Shown here: piece by piece, positions 8,716 through 20,300 of the stretch | Position numbering within the stretch: the stretch's first letter is position 1 | How the letters are laid out: each line of letters opens with the position of its first letter | Origin: Drosophila miranda | Taxonomy: Eukaryota > Arthropoda > Insecta > Diptera > Drosophilidae | Reading direction: 5' to 3' | Assembly (NCBI RefSeq): GCF_003369915.1 | Contig: NW_022881625.1 | Location: forward strand, 868,001-932,000 | DNA length: 64,000 bases | The notes under the pieces: generated by a model | What the model saw: only the letters and a program-made list of their open reading frames with translations | Databases searched by the model: none | Told to the model about the DNA's origin: nothing | Program-made: the position numbers and the translations under genes

Positions 8716-8730
8716 TAAAGATTTTCGCCG

Positions 8731-9644
8731 TAATGTTTAGCCCGATAGTGTCCCGTGAGTGCTATCCGGCGATTGCCTAAGCGCTCTCGGCGATACGCGT
8801 CGGTACCCCCGACCCCCGTAGCGTCCCGTAAGTGCTATCCGGCGATTGCCTAGGCATTCTCGGCGATGCCTGTCGATATCCCCGACCCCCGTAGTAATTC
8901 TTAGTTCGGCGGCGTCCCGTAACTGCTATCCGGCGATTGCCTAGGCATTACTTGTCGGTATTTCCGCATAGCAAAGTTCCCCTTTCCGCGTCGTATTAAT
9001 TCTTAGGCCGACAAGGTCCCGTAAGTACCGTCCGGCGATAGCCTAGGTACTCTCGGCGATACTTGTCGGTATTCCCGCATAGCAAAGTTCCCCTTTCCGC
9101 GTCGTAGTAATTCTTAGGCCGACAGGGTCCCGTAAGTACCGTCCGGCGATAGCCTAGGTACTCTCGGCGATTTTTGTCGGTATTTCCGCATAGCAAAGTC
9201 CCCCTTTCCGCGTCGTAGTAATTCTTAGGTCGACAGGGTCCCGTAAGTACCGTCCGGCGATAGCCTAGGTACTCTCGGCAATTCTTGTCGGTATTCCCGC
9301 ATAGCAAAGTTCCCCTTTCCACGTCGTAGTAATTCTTAGGCCGACAGGGTCCCGTGAGTTCCGTCCGGCGATAGCCTAGGTACTCTCGGCGATACTTGCC
9401 GGTATTTCCGCATAGCAAAGTCCCCTTTCCGCGTCGTAGTAATTCTTAGGCCGACAGGGTCCCGTAAGTACCGTCCGGCGATAGCCTAGGGACTCTCGGC
9501 GATACTTGTCGGTATTCCCGCATAGCATAGTCCCCCTTTCCGCTTCGTAGTAACTCTCAGGCCGGCGGGGTCCCGTAAGTACTGTCCGGCGCTAGCCTAG
9601 GTACTCTCGGCGACACCTGTCGGTATTATCGCATAGTAAAGACC
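8731..9644 (-). mobile_element. LTR-derived block L2 with five 111-bp repeats
   Basis: It starts TAATGTTTAGCCCG like all blocks from U2 on. It holds about five good 111-bp copies and several degenerate ones and is cut at AGTAAAGACC, where it joins ACCGCACTTTAC of the 88-bp repeat. The end with TGTAAGG is missing. Confidence 0.6.
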
Positions 9645-10066
9645 ACCGCACTTTACACAGACGAAGCCGCGTTGACAGAAGTTGTTAAACCGCCGCAATT
9701 TTCGCATTTAGCTGGGTGCGGTGGACGAAACCACCGCACTTTACACAGGCGAAGCCGCGTTGACAGTAGTTGTGTGTGGTTTAAGAAATCTTTGTGTTTT
9801 ATGATTCTCTTTGTGGTTTGTGATTTGAATATATGTTTAGTGGCGCACAGAATTTTAATTTACATTGGCGAGAAAGAGGAAATAAAGCTTGTCGGTAGTG
9901 TTTGGGAAGGGGAATGTGAATGTGTGTGGGGCGAGTTGGGAAAATGGCTGCTTGGCTTGGCGTCGGAATTTTAATGTTTTCCTTATTGGCGTTAATTAAG
10001 AATTTTTAACAGTTTAGTTGGGCGGCAAACAAGTTAAGGGGCTCGTTAGTCGCCCGACGTGTCATA
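9645..10066 (+). repeat. Partial spacer copy duplicated within U2
   Basis: About 420 bp nearly identical to 10957-11378: one and a half 88-bp repeats, then the sequence down to CGCCCGACGTGTCA. It is a second spacer copy left of the U2/U7-specific segment. Confidence 0.7.
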
Positions 10067-10745
10067 CCGCGTACAAAAGTGGCCGTGTGTCCATGGCTGT
10101 GTGTCCATGGCTGGCCAGCATTTCGGTGATGTATTGAGTCTCAATACCCACGCTACAAGGAGTGTAAACAGCAGCCTGAACAAGAGCCACGAGGAGGGGA
10201 ATAGTCGGATCTCTCCCACTCCGACCAGTGACGCCGATGTGATCAACAACTCTCCCCGGCCAGCCCGAAGCCAACGCCTACAAGGGAGACCGAGAGAGAG
10301 GCCGCCGTCGCGAAACTGAGAGAGAGTTTTTCATTTAAAACAATGGGGGGAGCAACACCGGAACCAGATCCCACAGGAACACGACGAGCATCACTAGCAT
10401 TAATACCGACGTCACACGAAGGGGAAATCGCAGCCAACAGAGAGCCAGGGCTGGAGCGATCCCATACCTTTGTCACACGAAGGGGAAATGGTAGCCGAGA
10501 GCGATCCCAATACCCACGCTACAAGGAGGGGAAACAGCAGCCGAGGAACTCCAGCGCCACCGCTCCTATACGCCATCTACTTATTTGTATATGTACTAAA
10601 TTCAAATAATACATGCCATATTTTACATTTTACATGTAGTTGAAGTGTTTTTGGCTGAACAATGGGAAGGTAACACTAGTTACAGTAGTGGTAGGTATTC
10701 GGTATATTTTTTGCAAGTATTTTGAGTAAAGAAAGTTAAGATAAC
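10067..10745. other. Segment unique to U2 and U7
   Basis: It contains a duplicated GTGTCCATGGCT and internally repeated phrases (CCCACGCTACAAGGAG at about 10149 and 10515; TCACACGAAGGGGAAAT at two sites). Plus-strand ORFs at 10059-10319 and 10343-10609 are Arg/Ser/Pro-rich with repeated THATR/VTRRGN words, perhaps a decayed gag-like protein, not recognised. Its right end runs into GTTAAG.TAACACTAGACTTAACATT, the sequence that flanks the LTR block in other units, so it may be the flank as it was before LTR insertion. Confidence 0.45.
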
Positions 10746-10879
10746 ACTAGACTTAACATTAAAATGTGTTTTCTTTTACAATGGATTGCGTCTTTTCAGT
10801 CCGTTCCCGTCCTTGGAGCGGGCTTCATATAAGTGGCGGCGCAAGGCTGATCCTCATATCAGCATCAGCATAGGCCCTG

Positions 10880-11075
10880 TAGTTGGCTGGGTGCGTACCG
10901 CCGCAACTTTGGCATTTAGCTGGGTGCGGTGGACGAAACCACCGCACTTTACACAGACGAAGCCGCGTTGACAGAAGTTGTTAAACCGCCGCAATTTTCG
11001 CATTTAGCTGGGTGCGGTGGACGAAACCACCGCACTTTACACAGGCGAAGCCGCGTTGACAGTAGTTGTGTGTGG
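10880..11075 (+). repeat. 88-bp hairpin repeat, 2 copies (U2)
   Basis: GCATTTAGCTGG occurs at 10912 and 11000. Both copies keep the 9-bp inverted repeat. Confidence 0.8.
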
Positions 11076-11919
11076 TTTAAGATATCTTTGTGTTTTATGA
11101 TTCTCTTTGTGGTTTGTGATTTGAATATATGTTTAGTGGCGCACAGAATTTTAATTTACATTGGCGAGAAAGAGGAAATAAAGCTTGTCGGTAGTGGTTG
11201 GGAAGGGGAATGTGAATGTGTGTGGGGCGAGTTGGGAAAATGGCTGCTTGGCTTGGCGTCGGCATTTTAATGTATTCCTTATTGGCGTTAATTAAGAATT
11301 TTTAACAGTTTAGTTGGGCGGCAAACAAGTTAAGGGGCTCGTTAGTCGCCCGACGTGTCACACCGCTTCATCTGCCTCGTCGATCATCTGTAACTGTATC
11401 TGTATCTGTACAAAGGAGCCTAGAATTTCTTAGATCTGTGTTCTTCTACCATCCTCTACATGGATTGGTTCCACATTAATCCTAAAGATGCACAAATTTT
11501 ATAGCTTGAACAAAAAAAAAAAAACACATACAATAATCGCATATCACATATTATGTTTTTTGTGGAGAGGGGGAGGGGGAGGGTTCCAAAGTATTTACAC
11601 GGTCCAATGTTTGCACGGGTAATATAATGGAGATTCTCTTGGTAAAGATTTTATTCGTAATTTATTCGCCCAACTATCGAGAAAGACTCGCGTGTGCCGT
11701 ACGATACGATCCATTACGATACGATATCGTCTGTGGGCTATATATGTATGTATATTGATGTGTGCATATGTATGTACAATCCGAAGAGAGGATTACTCTT
11801 GTTTTGTTCTCTTTCCTAGATGATAATATCGTATCAGTGGTTCTGGAAGGGGGTGCTTAAACCTACGACGAAAGCTATAATCCAGTGGATGGGTCGGAAT
11901 AGGTGTCCTGTTCCTCCGC

Positions 11920-12527
11920 TCAGACATAGACCTCTCCTGTCTTGGCCTCGGGACTGTGTTTGGCGAGGGTTGAGGTAGCACTCGTGGCCGTTGCCGTTGC
12001 CGTGGCGCCGCTCTGGGGCAGGGCGATCGTGCCACCGGATGAAGAGTTGTCCACTGTATCCACTGTGGGGGCTCCTGCCGAACGCACCGAGGAGCGCACT
12101 GTGGGTTTCTGCAGGTTGAAGCTCAGACTGAAGCTGTTGTTCCGCGAAATGTTGCCGTTGCCGCTGCTGTTAAGGGGCTTCACGGACAGGAGGGCCGTGG
12201 TGGTGATGCCGCCGCCGCCGCCCGCACCCGGCCCCACGGTCATGCCGTTGCTGGAGCCACTGTTGCTGTAGCCGTCCTGCTCCTGGGCCAGGTCCACGAT
12301 GGACAGGGACGAGGGGAAGCGCTGAATGGAGAGCGAGACGGGGATCGTGGTGATGACGTCATTGGGCTCGTAGCCACTGGTCGTTGTCGTGATGTTCGGC
12401 AGCTGGGCGTTCGCCGCGATGGGAAGGATGCTCAGGGTCCCCGTGGGAATGGTGTACCCGCCGCCGCTGCTGTTGGCCATCGTGAAGGGAAACGACAGCG
12501 TGGTGATGTTCGTGGCAGCGGAGAGGG
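11920..12527 (-). CDS. G1 3' exon, open copy (U2)
   Basis: The best-preserved copy. After the ATTCCGTAG acceptor the frame reads LSAATNITTLSFPFTMANSS and continues unbroken to the AKTGEVYV stop (186 codons from the internal ATG at 12480). It is Gly/Ser/Asn/Thr-rich, with no transmembrane segment evident in the visible part. Poly(A) signals lie further left, as in U1. The upstream exon that should supply one base of phase is not identified. Confidence 0.5.
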
Positions 12528-12613
12528 CTACGGAATCGAGAATCGAAGGGAGAGAGATTGTGGTTGGAGTATCTGAATCTGCATCTGCGGGAGTATCTGT
12601 GCCCGGTACTCAC

Positions 12614-12832
12614 TGCTGTGAACTCGCTGTAAATGATGACCACTGCGGGCAGGGTCAACGCCTTGACGCAGCACATGAGGAACCCAAAGAAGAGCCACGC
12701 GATCTCCCCGCAGGTGGAGAAGCGGAAGAGCTGCAGGAAGCCGATCGGCTGTGTGGGCTCCAGTCCTGCGGCCACCGGCTCCTCATCCAGGGACTTGCCA
12801 TCGGTTGTCGTCGTGCCAGAAGCCTCGTCCAT
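12614..12832 (-). pseudogene. Mdr65: Mdr65-like first exon (U2)
   Basis: Open over all 73 codons, with donor intact. The U1 motif SLDEAPVAAG reads SLDEEPVAAG here (one Ala to Glu change). Confidence 0.7.
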
Positions 12833-13252
12833 CTATCGGTACGACGAAGGACGGAGGAATAGTGTTACTCGAGCCAAGACCCGCGATTTATTCACAGACA
12901 CGGACAGAGACAGACGGCACGCAAAGGTTAATTCAATTACTGCCACACTCTCAGAGGCATGTATCTGTATCTGTGGCTGTTGCAAGGGTACAGCAGCTAC
13001 TTTGTATCTTTTGCCATAGTTCTCACTCATTGACCCGCGGGGTTAACGAGTAATAGAATCTACCGTTTATTATTGGACATTCCAACGCCAATTTGGAGCG
13101 ATTCGATTCCCTTTCAGAGGCCCGTACAGAAATCTGTGTGGCGCCATTCGCCCCCTGCCCCCTCTCCTTGTCGTGGGATGGATGATCACCTTTTAATTGA
13201 TTTTCAACACTTTGATCCTTCAGATACTGTATCTATGCATTGATTTCTGCAG

Positions 13253-13381
13253 AAGATCCGTTACTGCTCACTCGGACCGCCCAAGCGCGACTGCTGGAAC
13301 ACCGTCCGCGGAGCCACCCATTTATGATGATTCCCCGATGTGGATGCTGGACAGAGTACTCGGGCTTGGGCATGAGTACTC
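13253..13381 (+). pseudogene. P exon, complete 129-bp plus-strand exon (U2)
   Basis: It is bounded by a pyrimidine-rich TTGATTTCTGCAG acceptor and a GTGAGTGTA donor. In the open frame it encodes about 43 residues including SAEPPIYDDSPMWMLDRVLG and LGHEYS, which looks protein-like but is not a family I know. No partner exon was found within the unit, so this is probably an orphan exon on the strand opposite to the Mdr and G2 fragments. Complete 129-bp copies lie in U2, U4, U5, U7 and U9. Confidence 0.45.
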
Positions 13382-13568
13382 GTGAGTGTATCGTAATTGA
13401 TCTCCTCTAATTGATCTCCGCTTTCCGCTCTTGGGGTAGGTTCCGCCGAAAGAGGCGCTTCAATTTACAATGAGAGCAAAAGAGACATTTTGTAGAGGGT
13501 TTTTCTTTTCTTTGCTTTTCTTTTCTTTATTCTTTTTCTATCATTTGGAGGGTGGAAGGTGCAACAAT

Positions 13569-14221
13569 CTAAAACGGAGGCAGACTATTGAGCCTCCTGC
13601 TGGTGCGCAGCACGAATGGTGCCGGCTGATTTGTACCGGCATTTCCTCCAGCGGGAACGACTTCGGGAGCAGCTACGGGAGCGACTGCGGGAGCGACTCC
13701 GACCGACTCCGACTCCGAGCCCCCGAGCATTACGCTGTCCAAAGTAGTGCGGGACGCCCGCAGTGTCATCATGTGCCGGGTGCTGCGTTCGCCCAAGGTG
13801 TTGCGCACCTTCAGGCAGCTCTTCTGCGACAGGGTTCTTTTTTTTCGCCCGTACCCAGGGCGAGGACGCGGCGCTGGCACTCGCCGAATGCCACGGCATG
13901 GCTGCTGGTGGGCCCGTCGTCCTCATTGCCGGGCCGTTCAAAAATCGTCTCGAGACCGGTGGTCGGCGTCAGGCTGGGCTTCTTGGCCAGGCGGCTGGGA
14001 CTAAGACTGGGCCTGGCGGCGCTCTGGCTCTTGCTCTTGCAGGCGCGCGGCGGCATTTGGCGCCGAACCATAGTCGCGGTTGCCACAGATCCTGTATCCC
14101 CCGGTATACTCCCGGCTGAAATGAGACGAAATGAGAAATGAGTTACGACTGTCCGATGGCCGCAGAACCGAGTACTTCCTTTACCTTTAGCTTTGCCTTC
14201 AAGTTTTTTCTTTGCAGGCAT
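13569..14221 (-). pseudogene. G2, frameshifted copy (U2)
   Basis: Both exons and the intron are present (ATG at 14221). The T-run at about 13848-13855 is eight long, so the frame fails after GTGEKK and ends 13 codons later, while the downstream part (13569-13880) stays open in another frame. A 45-bp in-frame deletion between direct repeats (ACCGGTG) removes the SQAPSQTIAKSRPTG segment. Confidence 0.55.
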
Positions 14222-14938
14222 TTCTCGTATCTTTTTCCGGCTTTTCCGTCTCCTGGGTAACCCTTTCGACTTCTCAAACGAGCAACGAGCAACGAGCCTC
14301 TTTGGGTTGAAGGCTCTCAGTGCTCCACAGGGGAGGGGCTGAGAGGCTGGGGTGTGAGCCGCCAGCAACCAAGCGCGTTGCTTTATTAATATTTGTGGGC
14401 AGTATATATCTTAATTTAATTTATGTACATTTTTGTGTTTGTTTTACAATTCAACTTTAAACGACACTCAAACACACACTAATACATTTGATGGCACATT
14501 AATTTACAAACATATAATGTGCAGCAACGAAACACTTGTAACCTCAACTAGGCCCGCAGCCAGCAGGGGGGGGGAAGGGAAAAAGAAAAAGAGAGGGACA
14601 AAATATTCGGCACTTTGACGGAGGGACTAAACCTCAGACACGTCTCGATTCCACAACGTTCACGACACGAGTCAAGAAAGTGAAGTGGGGCCACGCTCAA
14701 AAGTATGCTGTCTCTTCTTTGTAATTCTCCCTAACTTAAAATTTGATTTGCAATCCCCTGTGAGTTCGTCAACTTGATGTTTTGTTGGCTGTAATGCGGT
14801 ATGTGGTCTTCAGTCCCCTCTACTACCCTTGCCGCCTGCTGAGGGCAGACGACTAGGAATGTAGCATGTACATGTGGTCGGGCAGTTTATAGGGGCTTAG
14901 TTGTTTTATGCGAAGACTAGCATTTTTGGCTCAATTTA

Positions 14939-16282
14939 GGCCGTAGTGGTGGTGTGGCGGCAACTGATGCTGATTTAAAAGTCGATTTGAAACCGATAAT
15001 CAATTGTCAGCACCGTTGCCGCCGAAGATTTATCACAGATTGTAATAATTTTGTAGTGGGGTGTCGGAGAACCGCACTAATTACGAAAATAACAATGGGG
15101 GGGGGGTGGGGAAGAAGGGGTTAAAGAAATGAGATCGAAAATTTAGAAAGTGCAGTGTTGCAACACGTAGTCAATTGAGGAATAGATAAAGAGAAAAGGT
15201 AAACAATGCAGGTGCTTTGCGTGGAAAATAAGAGGAAATATACTAAATAAAAAGAGACAAGCACTTGCAGAAATAACAATACAGATAAGTAGTAGACTGG
15301 AGTGAAGACGACGGAAAAACAGGTAATAAAAGAGATACTACACTGGAACAAAGACGAGACAAAACAGGTACAATTGATTTACGTTTACAATTTTACAATA
15401 AACATAACAATTTAAAATAATGTCTATATCTTTTTCTATAATTACAGGGAAGACAAGAAACAGCGGAGCATCGGCCGGCATAGCAAAACACAATGCTTGT
15501 AAAGACATTGCGTTGCATACCGGCCGAACCCGTCGTCCCCCCTGGTCGTCGAAATTGGCGTCGTCCGAAGTCGTCAGAAGTAGGTGCAATTAGCACCTCG
15601 TCGTCGTTGTGGCTGTGGCTGCCCTCTTGGAGAACCAGTGGCACTGGTCCGGCCACCAGCTGGGAGCCAGGAGTAGACGGCACACATATTACTGTGGCGA
15701 CACGGGTCCGGCCGCCAAAGTGAAATGGATGTGAGTGTGGGTGTGCGTCGGCAATTGTGGCCCTAATGTAGAGCGAGTGGCACTGGTCCGGCCACCAACT
15801 AAGGACGATGGCGGACACGACACACATAACTCGAACGGCACAGGTCCGGCCGCCCAAGTGTAATGGATGTTTGTGTGTGTGTGTCTGAATGGCTGGCGGT
15901 AAGTATTTTGAGAGCCCTTTTTAATCGTATGTGTGGCTGATGGATTTTTCCTTTTCCAGGACCATAGGGCACTCTGAATGCCATGGCACTGGATCCGGCC
16001 ACCAACTAAGGACGATGGCGGACACGACACACATAACTCGAACGGCACAGGTCCGGCCGCCCAAGTGTAATGGGTGTTTGTGTGTGTGTGTCTGTTTTTG
16101 GCTATTCTAGCAATCACCAACGCACTGCATTCGATTTGAATTTGTCAGGCCGTATGATTTTGCAAGTGTGTATGGCAGCATTTTTATTCGTTTATGTTTT
16201 ATTTAATGGCTTTGATGGCGGCAGCGTCCGTTGTCCATTTTTGTTGTGGCATGCGAGTGATATGCATACCTGCCGCGTATGA
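14939..16282 (+). ncRNA. T region (U2), long form
   Basis: Exon 15448-15898 carries the hairpin (15471-15527) and the extra segment of about 139 bp with ACGGGTCCGGCCGCC. The second intron is 15899-15959. The 42-codon ORF ends at 16282 with HTCRV instead of HTCPV. Confidence 0.35.
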
Positions 16283-16297
16283 TAAAGATTTTCGCCG

Positions 16298-17222
16298 TAA
16301 TGTTTAGCCCGATAGTGTCCCGTGAGTGCTATCCGGCGATTGCCTAAGCGCTCTCGGCGATACGCGTCGGTACCCCCGACCCCCGTAGTAATTCTTAGTT
16401 CGACAGCGTCCCGTAAGTGCTATCCGGCGATTGCCTAGGCATTCTCGGCGATGCCTGTCGATATCCCCGACCCCCGTAGTAATTCTTAGTTCGGCGGCGT
16501 CCCGTAAGTGCTATCCGGCGATTGCCTAGGCATTCTCGGCGATACTTGTCGGTATTTCCGCATAGCAAAGTTCCCCTTTCCGCGTCGTAGTAATTCTTAG
16601 GCCGACAGGGTCCCGTAAGTACCGTCCGGCAATAGCCTAGGTACTCTCGGCGATACTTGTCGGTATTCCCGCATAGCAAAGTTCCCCTTTCCGCGTCGTA
16701 GTAATTCTTAGGCCGACAGGGTCCAGTGAGTACCGTCCGGCGATAGCCTAGGTACTCTCGGCGATTATTGCCGGTATTTCCGCAAAGCAAAGTCCCCTTT
16801 CCGCGTCGTAGTAATTCTTAGGCCGACAGGGTCCCGTAAGTACCGTCCGGCGATAGCCTAGGTACTCTCGGCGATACTTGTCGGTATTCCCGCATAGCAT
16901 AGTCCCCCTTTCCGCTTCGTAGTAACTCTCAGGCCGGCGGGGTCCCGTAAGTACGGCGACACCTGTCGGTATTATCGCATAGTAAAGACCTCCGTATTGA
17001 TTCTGAGTTCGGTGGGGCCCTGAAGGCGCTATTCGGCGATAACCGGAGTGTTCTCGGTGAAACCAACTGCCCCGTCCCACGCTACGATCGCCCCCGTCCG
17101 CGGGACTGCGGCCCCGTCCCCCATCGTCGGTCCGAAATACGGAGTCCCGGCAAATTATTGCTGTAATTTCGACCCTGGAGTAGACTGAGATATGTACCCC
17201 AGCCCAGGATCGCTTCCTTACA
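16298..17222 (-). mobile_element. LTR-derived block L3, full right end
   Basis: It holds about three good 111-bp copies and keeps the end that reads TGTAAGGAAGCG on the minus strand, next to AAAGTTAAGGTAAC. A 6-bp loss in AATTATAAATATTG (to AATTATTG) removes the only TATA-like motif of the block; U8 shares it. Confidence 0.6.
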
Positions 17223-18039
17223 AAAGTTAAGGTAACACTAGACTTAACATTAACATGTGTTTTCTTTTAAAATGGATTGCGTCTTTTCAGTCCGTTCCCG
17301 TCCTCGGAGCGGGCTTCATATAAGTGGCGGCGCAAGGCTGATCCTCATATCAGCATCAGCATAGGCCCTGTAGGCCCTCGGCGCATTTTAATGTTTTCCT
17401 TATTGGCGTTAATTAAGAATTTTTTACAGTTTAGTTGGGCGGCAAACAAGTTAAGGGGCTCGTTAGTCGCCCGACGTGTCACACCGCTTCATCTGCCTCG
17501 TCGATCATCTGTAACTGTATCTGTATCTGTACAAAGGAGCCTAGAATTTCTTAGATCTGTGTTCTTCTACCATCCTCTACATGGATTGGTTCCACATTAA
17601 TCCTAAAGATGCACAAATTTTATAGCTGGAAAAAAAAAAAAAAACACATACAATAATCGCATATCACATATTATGTTTTTTGTGGAGAGGGGGAGGGGGA
17701 GGGTTCCAAAGTATTTACACGGTCCAATGTTTGCACGGGTAATATAATGGAGATTCTCTTGGTAAAGATTTTATTCGTAATTTATTCGCCCAACTATCGA
17801 GAAAGACTCGCGTGTGCCGTACGATACGATCCATTACGATACGATATCGTCTGTGGGCTATATATGTATGTATATTGATGTGTGCATATGTATGTACAAT
17901 CCGAAGAGAGGATTACTCTTGTTTTGTTCTCTTTCCTAGATGATAATATCGTATCAGTGGTTCTGGAAGGGGGTGCTTAAACCTACGACGAAAGCTATAA
18001 TCCAGTGGATGGGTCGGAATAGGTGTCCTGTTCCTCCGC

Positions 18040-18646
18040 TCAGACATAGACCTCTCCTGTCTTGGCCTCGGGACTGTGTTTGGCGAAGGTTGAGGTAGCA
18101 CTCGTGGCCGTTGCCGTTGCCGTGGTGCCGCTCTGGGGCAGGGCGATCGTGCCACCGGATGAAGAGTTGTCCACTGTATCCACTGTGGGGGCTCCTGCCG
18201 AACGCACCGAGGAGCGCACTGTGGGGTCCTGCAGGTTGAAGCTCAGACTGAAGCTGTTGTTCCGCGAAATGTTGCCGTTGCCGCTGCCGTTCAGGGGCTT
18301 CACGGACAGGAGGGCCGTGGTGGTGATGCCGCCGCCGCCGCCCGCACCGGCCCCACGGTCATGCCGTTGCTGGAGCCATTGTTGCTGTAGCCGTCCTGCT
18401 CCTGGGCCAGGTCCACGATGGACAGGGACGAGGGAAAGCGCTGAATGGAGAGCGAGACGGGGATCGTGGTGATGACGTCATTGGGCTCGTAGCCACTGGC
18501 CGTTGTCGTGATGGTCGGCAGCTGGGCGTTCGCCGCGATGGGAAGGATGCTCAGGGTCCCCGTGGGAATGGTGTACCCGCCGCCGCTGCTGTTGGCCATC
18601 GTGAAGGGAAACGACAGCGTGGTGATGTTCGTGGCAGCGGAGAGGG
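18040..18646 (-). pseudogene. G1 3' exon, frameshifted (U3)
   Basis: One C is missing in the CCCGCACCGGCCCC stretch near 18350, splitting the frame into 18300-18599 and 18040-18303. U8 has the same loss. Confidence 0.5.
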
Positions 18647-18732
18647 CTACGGAATCGAGAATCGAAGGGAGAGAGATTGTGGTTGGAGTATCTGAATCTG
18701 CATCTGCGGGAGTATCTGTGCCCGGTACTCAC

Positions 18733-18951
18733 TGCTGTGAACTGGCTGTAAATGATGACCACTGCGGGCAGGGTCAACGCCTTGACGCAGCACATGAGGA
18801 ACCCAAAGAAGAGCCACGCGATCTCCCCGCAGGTGGAGAAGCGGAAGAGCTGCAGGAAGCCGATCGGCTGTGTGGGCTCCAGTCCTGCGGCCACCGGCGC
18901 CTCATCCAGGGACTTGCCATCGGTTGTCGTCGTGCCAGAAGCCTCGTCCAT
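18733..18951 (-). pseudogene. Mdr65: Mdr65-like first exon (U3)
   Basis: Open over 73 codons. The end reads IIYSQFTA, a Glu to Gln change shared only with U8. Confidence 0.7.
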
Positions 18952-19378
18952 CTATCGGTACGACGAAGGACGGAGGAATAGTGTTACTCGAGCCAAGACC
19001 CGCGATTTATTCACAGACACGTACAGAGACAGACGGCACGCAAAGGTTAATTCAATTACTGCCACACTCTCAGAGGCATGTATCTGTATCTGTGGCTGTG
19101 GCAAGGGTACAGCAGCTACTTTGTATCTTTTGCCATAGTTCTCTCTCGTTGACCCGCGGGGTTAACGAGTAATAGAATCAACCGTTTATTATTGGACATT
19201 CCAACGCCAATTTGGAGCGATTCGATTCGATTCCCTTTCAGAGGCCCGTACAGAAATCTGTGTGGCGCCATTCGCCCCCTGCCCCCTCTCCTTGTCGTGG
19301 GATGGATGATCACCTTTTAATTGATTTTCAACACTTTTTGATCCTTCAGATACTGTATCTATGCACTGATTTCTGCAG

Positions 19379-19417
19379 AAGATCCGTTACTGCTCACTCG
19401 GACCGCCCAAGCGCGAC
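19379..19417 (+). pseudogene. P exon remnant (U3)
   Basis: Only the first 39 bp remain; a deletion then joins GCGCGACTT to TTCTATCATTTGG. Confidence 0.4.
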
Positions 19418-19452
19418 TTTTCTATCATTTGGAGGGTGGAAGGTGCAACAAT

Positions 19453-19925
19453 CTAAAACGGAGGCAGACTCTTGAGCCTCCTGCTGGTGCGCAGCACGAA
19501 TGGTGCCGGCTGATTTGTACCGGCATTTCCTCCAGCGGGAACGACTTCGGGAGCAGCTACGGGAGCGACTGCGGGAGCGACTCCGACCGACTCGCCTTCA
19601 TCGTCCGAGCCCCCGAGCATTACGCTGTCCAAAGTAGTGCGGGACGCCCGCAGTGTCATCATGTGCCGGGTGCTGCGTTCGCCCAAGGTGTTGCGCACCT
19701 TCAGGCAGATCTTCTGCGACAGGGTTGTTTTTTTTCGCCCGTACCCAGGGCGAGGACGCGGCGCTGGCACTCGCCGAATGCCACGGCATGGCTGCTGGTG
19801 GGCCCGTCGTCCTCATTGCCGGGCCGTTCAAAAATCGTCTCGAGACCGGTGGGCCTCGACTTTGCGATGGTCTGCGATGGCGCCTGAGAACCGGTGGTCG
19901 GCGTCAGGCTGGGCTTCTGGGCCAA
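19453..19925 (-). pseudogene. G2, 5'-truncated (U3)
   Basis: Exon 1, intron and the start of exon 2 are deleted (junction GGCTTCTGGGCCAAGGGAAAAG). An eight-T run shifts the frame as well. The distal 105-codon frame (19453-19770) is open. Confidence 0.5.
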
Positions 19926-20300
19926 GGGAAAAGAGAGGGACAAAATATTCGGCACTTTGACGGAGGGACTAAACCTCAGACACGTCTCGACTCCACAACG
20001 TTCACGACACGACTTTCCATTTGCAAGTGTGTGTGTGTGCGTGGTGGGAGTCAACGCTCAAAAGTATGCTGTCTCTTCTTTGTAATTCTCCCTAACTTAA
20101 AATTTGATTTGCAATCCCCTGTGAGTTCGTCAACTTGATGTTTTGTTGGCTGTAATGCGGTATGTGGTCTTCAGTCCCCTCTACTACCCTTGCCGCCTGC
20201 TGAGGGCAGACGACTAGGAATGTAGCATGTACATGTGGGCGGGCAGTTTATAGGGGGCGTAGTTGTTTTATGCGAAGACTAGCATTTTTGGCTCAATTTA

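Larger units (their letters stand above)
1260..8730. repeat. Tandem unit U1 (7.47 kb)
   Basis: First unit, with the order L block, 88-bp repeats (3 copies), G1 exon, Mdr exon, P exon, G2 and T region. It is the only unit joined on its left to retroelement internal sequence. It shares with U6 the 38-bp loss in the P exon, the 9-T run plus 1-bp loss in G2, and the short T region. At 4190-4205 it holds the site (GTTTGCACGTGTAATATAATG, one base different) that is occupied by transposons in U6, so it lacks that insertion. Confidence 0.85.
8731..16297. repeat. Tandem unit U2 (7.57 kb)
   Basis: The most complete unit. Its L block is cut at 9644 and joined to a partial spacer (9645-10066), then about 680 bp found only here and in U7, then a second full spacer (10746-11400). 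G1 and the Mdr exon are open. Its closest relative is U7. Confidence 0.85.
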
